Part shown: positions 61,894-64,000 of the stretch, piece after piece
Layout: every line of letters begins with the position of its first letter
How positions within the stretch are numbered: the stretch's first letter is position 1
NCBI RefSeq assembly: GCF_047496725.1
Contig: NC_132982.1
Span: 5,597,001 to 5,661,000 of the forward strand
Source: Anoplolepis gracilipes
Taxonomy: Eukaryota > Arthropoda > Insecta > Hymenoptera > Formicidae
Reading direction: 5' to 3'
DNA length: 64,000 bases
Notes under the pieces: model-generated
Databases searched by the model: none
What the model saw: only the letters and a program-made list of their open reading frames with translations
What the model was told of the DNA's origin: nothing
Translations under genes and position numbers: made by a program

Positions 61894-64000
61894 ATTTCAT
61901 CTGTTGTACAAAGTCAAGTTTCTTTTTCCGAGACTTTAACGCAATTAAATGTTACCAAAGATCCATAAATTTTCGAAACAATAATTTAACTATTTTCAAG
62001 AAACTTTGCCAGCACTTCACACCTGTTACATTTTAATTAGGTATAACATTTCAATTAGGTTCGCGCGAAGATGCTGTGAATGGAATTAATTAAAGGTGGC
62101 GTGTACGGGATACCGCATCCATCTGATCTTGGCGAACTTTGCTAAAGATCCTTTGAGGTGTAGACAGGCTGCTACATTAATCTCTCGTGGGAACGTTTTC
62201 AGACGAAGACGGAATTTAAAAAAAAAAAAAAAAAAAAAATCTACGTTGCAAGTCGAAGCACGTCGCGTAATCTTTTTTCTCTAAAAATTGCGTTATCTTG
62301 CACGCCGTGTAATCGTTACGTGTGATTCACCCATCTCACATTTATCTCGCCAATTTACTCTCACGCTTCGCGGAGAAAATTAATAGCATTTGTACGATAC
62401 TATTTTATTACAGTTATTATTTTTGTAATATTAAGTCCATTTAATCTCCAGCAAAGTTTTTCTCCCGGTTGTTTAATTATCGCCATTTCTTTTCATAAAA
62501 TATATCTGATAAGTATACTAATAAACAAGTGTAAATTAATTTTAGTGTATTAATTATTTTTTTATGAGATGTATATAATTAGTAACACTATAGAATAGTA
62601 ATGATATGATTTGAAAGAGAACCGTCGCATTTTCAAAAAGCGTTTCGAAAATTGATCTGGTTATACGATCTATTTATTATCTTAATAACTACATACAACG
62701 CATCCGAATATTCCAAAAAAGAAATATATAGATGATTTCATGGCACTCTTCCAGATTACGCTCACGTTTGTTTTAAAGTAACTGACGTACAAAAGAGAAT
62801 GAAAGTCCGATACAAGTCCAACGGTTTGTGAATGTTTCCTCGCGAGTTGGAAAAAAGAATAGATGGGAATATAAGTCACAAAGGCAGAAACGTACGTTTT
62901 TTGAGCAGTGATAAAAGTCGCTCCACTGGGAAAACCTCTCAAAGCTTGGAAACGAATCGACTGGTACAAATGACCAAAGCGATACAAAACTGATCGAATA
63001 GTTGACATTTCTTGGCCCTCTCATTGTACTTACTCGCTGAGATCGGATGTTTAAAGTTTCTATGCCCGTTTTGACAATGTATATACTCTCCGTGGATATA
63101 AAAAAAATGTCCAAGTGCTCATAATTCTCGCCAAGAAACTGGCACAGAGGTTTAAGAATATACTCGTAGAAATAACGATAGTTGCTTCTTTATTGACTTT
63201 GACGAAGAAGGAGATGATACCGTCGCGAATCCTTGTACAGAATCGAGAGGGAGCTGATTCGACGATCACTTACCGGAAATTGCTTTACTAAAAGATACAG
63301 CGTTATGATATTTTTACGCGTTTCTACTTATTACGTCGTTATTATTGGTTTTACACATATAAATTGATCGTGAAAACGAGTTTAAACTCATCTGCACTCG
63401 TAAAAAAATATAGTTTTGTTTTTATCTTTTATCTCAAACACTGAATCTAACTGAAAGCATTCTCATACGATCTGCTCTGAAAGAGGCAGTTATATATGTC
63501 AATAATCTGTCTTTTTCTAATATATCCTTCAAACTGAACACGTGGGTCTTGCGTGTCCGTGCCATTTTTAATCTATTGTTTTAAACAAATATTAATAAAA
63601 TCTCGAGGTTGGAAACTTCGAACTCTGAACTAAAAATTCCTGGAAGCCTTTTTCTTCAAAATTATTTTTTCAAATTTTTATTAATTTTTATATGAAACAT
63701 CTATGTTTCCAAATCTTGATCTAACAAATAACAAAAATACAGTAATATTTAAAAATATTTTTTCTTTAACTCTACTATATAAACTTTTAGTTTAAACGTA
63801 AAAGAAGATGTGTAAATTTTTTTAGAATTTTTTAAGTAATTTTAGAGTACAAAAATTATCTCGGACTCTAGTTACCCACGTGTTCAAGATTACGATGTCA
63901 AAAAACGTGTTCAATTTGAGGGATATAATTACGATTTTTGTTTCAAACGTGGTTTCCAAACTTTGCGATTTTGAATTCATCAGTTCGCGAGAATCGATTT

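Larger units (their letters stand above)
59851..64000 (-). other. upstream receptor intron, to window end
   Basis: AT-rich DNA with AT repeats (60306-60332), homopolymers (60878-60906 T, 61817-61890 A, 62219-62239 A) and a C-rich pyrimidine stretch at 60660-60705. I searched for a minus-strand Cys-loop exon (FPFDEQTC) and other ligand-binding exons and found none, so the remaining 5' exons probably lie past 64000. Confidence 0.6.

Noticed and set aside
59851..64000. Search for the receptor Cys-loop exon and other ligand-binding exons
   Set aside because: No minus-strand stretch encodes FPFDEQTC or similar, so the exons are probably outside the window.
1..64000. CRISPR arrays, tRNA or rRNA genes, operons
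   Set aside because: No regularly spaced repeats with unique spacers, no B-box-like tRNA core with a foldable cloverleaf, and no rRNA similarity noticed; the gene structure is eukaryotic.

Overview
The window is animal nuclear DNA, most likely from an insect. Its genes are split by canonical GT-AG introns, the DNA is AT-rich with long microsatellites, and the best match for one gene is an insect-type nicotinic acetylcholine receptor subunit. CpG-rich patches in otherwise AT-rich non-coding DNA fit Hymenoptera such as ants, but that placement is inference. I rebuilt three genes by hand from splice sites and reading phase; everything else is intergenic or intronic DNA.

Left part (1-18735): two divergent genes of the M1 (gluzincin, aminopeptidase N) family lie head to head. 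Gene 1 runs on the minus strand (1-4462, 10 exons, 574 codons, 3' end outside the window) and starts with a signal peptide. Gene 2 runs on the plus strand (9796-18735, 16 exons, 1070 residues, complete) and starts with a type II membrane anchor. Both keep the M1 fold landmarks but have lost the catalytic ones. In gene 1 the HExxH zinc motif reads YELLY, the third zinc ligand Glu is Lys, and GAMEN is KASDN. In gene 2 HExxH reads SLIGE, GAMEN is DNTGS, and only the third ligand Glu remains. All exons join in phase with no stop, so these look like maintained pseudoenzymes rather than decayed genes. Gene 2 also carries a Ser/Thr-rich, sequon-rich insertion that starts with six arginines. The 5.3 kb between the two start codons must hold both promoters and the 5' untranslated exons.

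Middle (18736-25219): 6.5 kb without a recognisable gene. It holds AT microsatellites, a cluster of a palindromic TTTAGCGCTAAA-like motif, and probably the 3' untranslated region of the receptor gene.

Right part (25220-64000): the minus-strand C-terminal two thirds of an alpha-type nicotinic acetylcholine receptor subunit (7 exons, 386 residues, 5' exons beyond the window). It is stretched over 35 kb by introns of about 21 kb and 9.7 kb. These introns hold simple repeats, short tandem duplications, a fold-back tandem repeat near 41.3-41.7 kb, and two hairpins near 52.3 kb. I found no convincing nested gene, tRNA, rRNA, CRISPR array or intact transposon.
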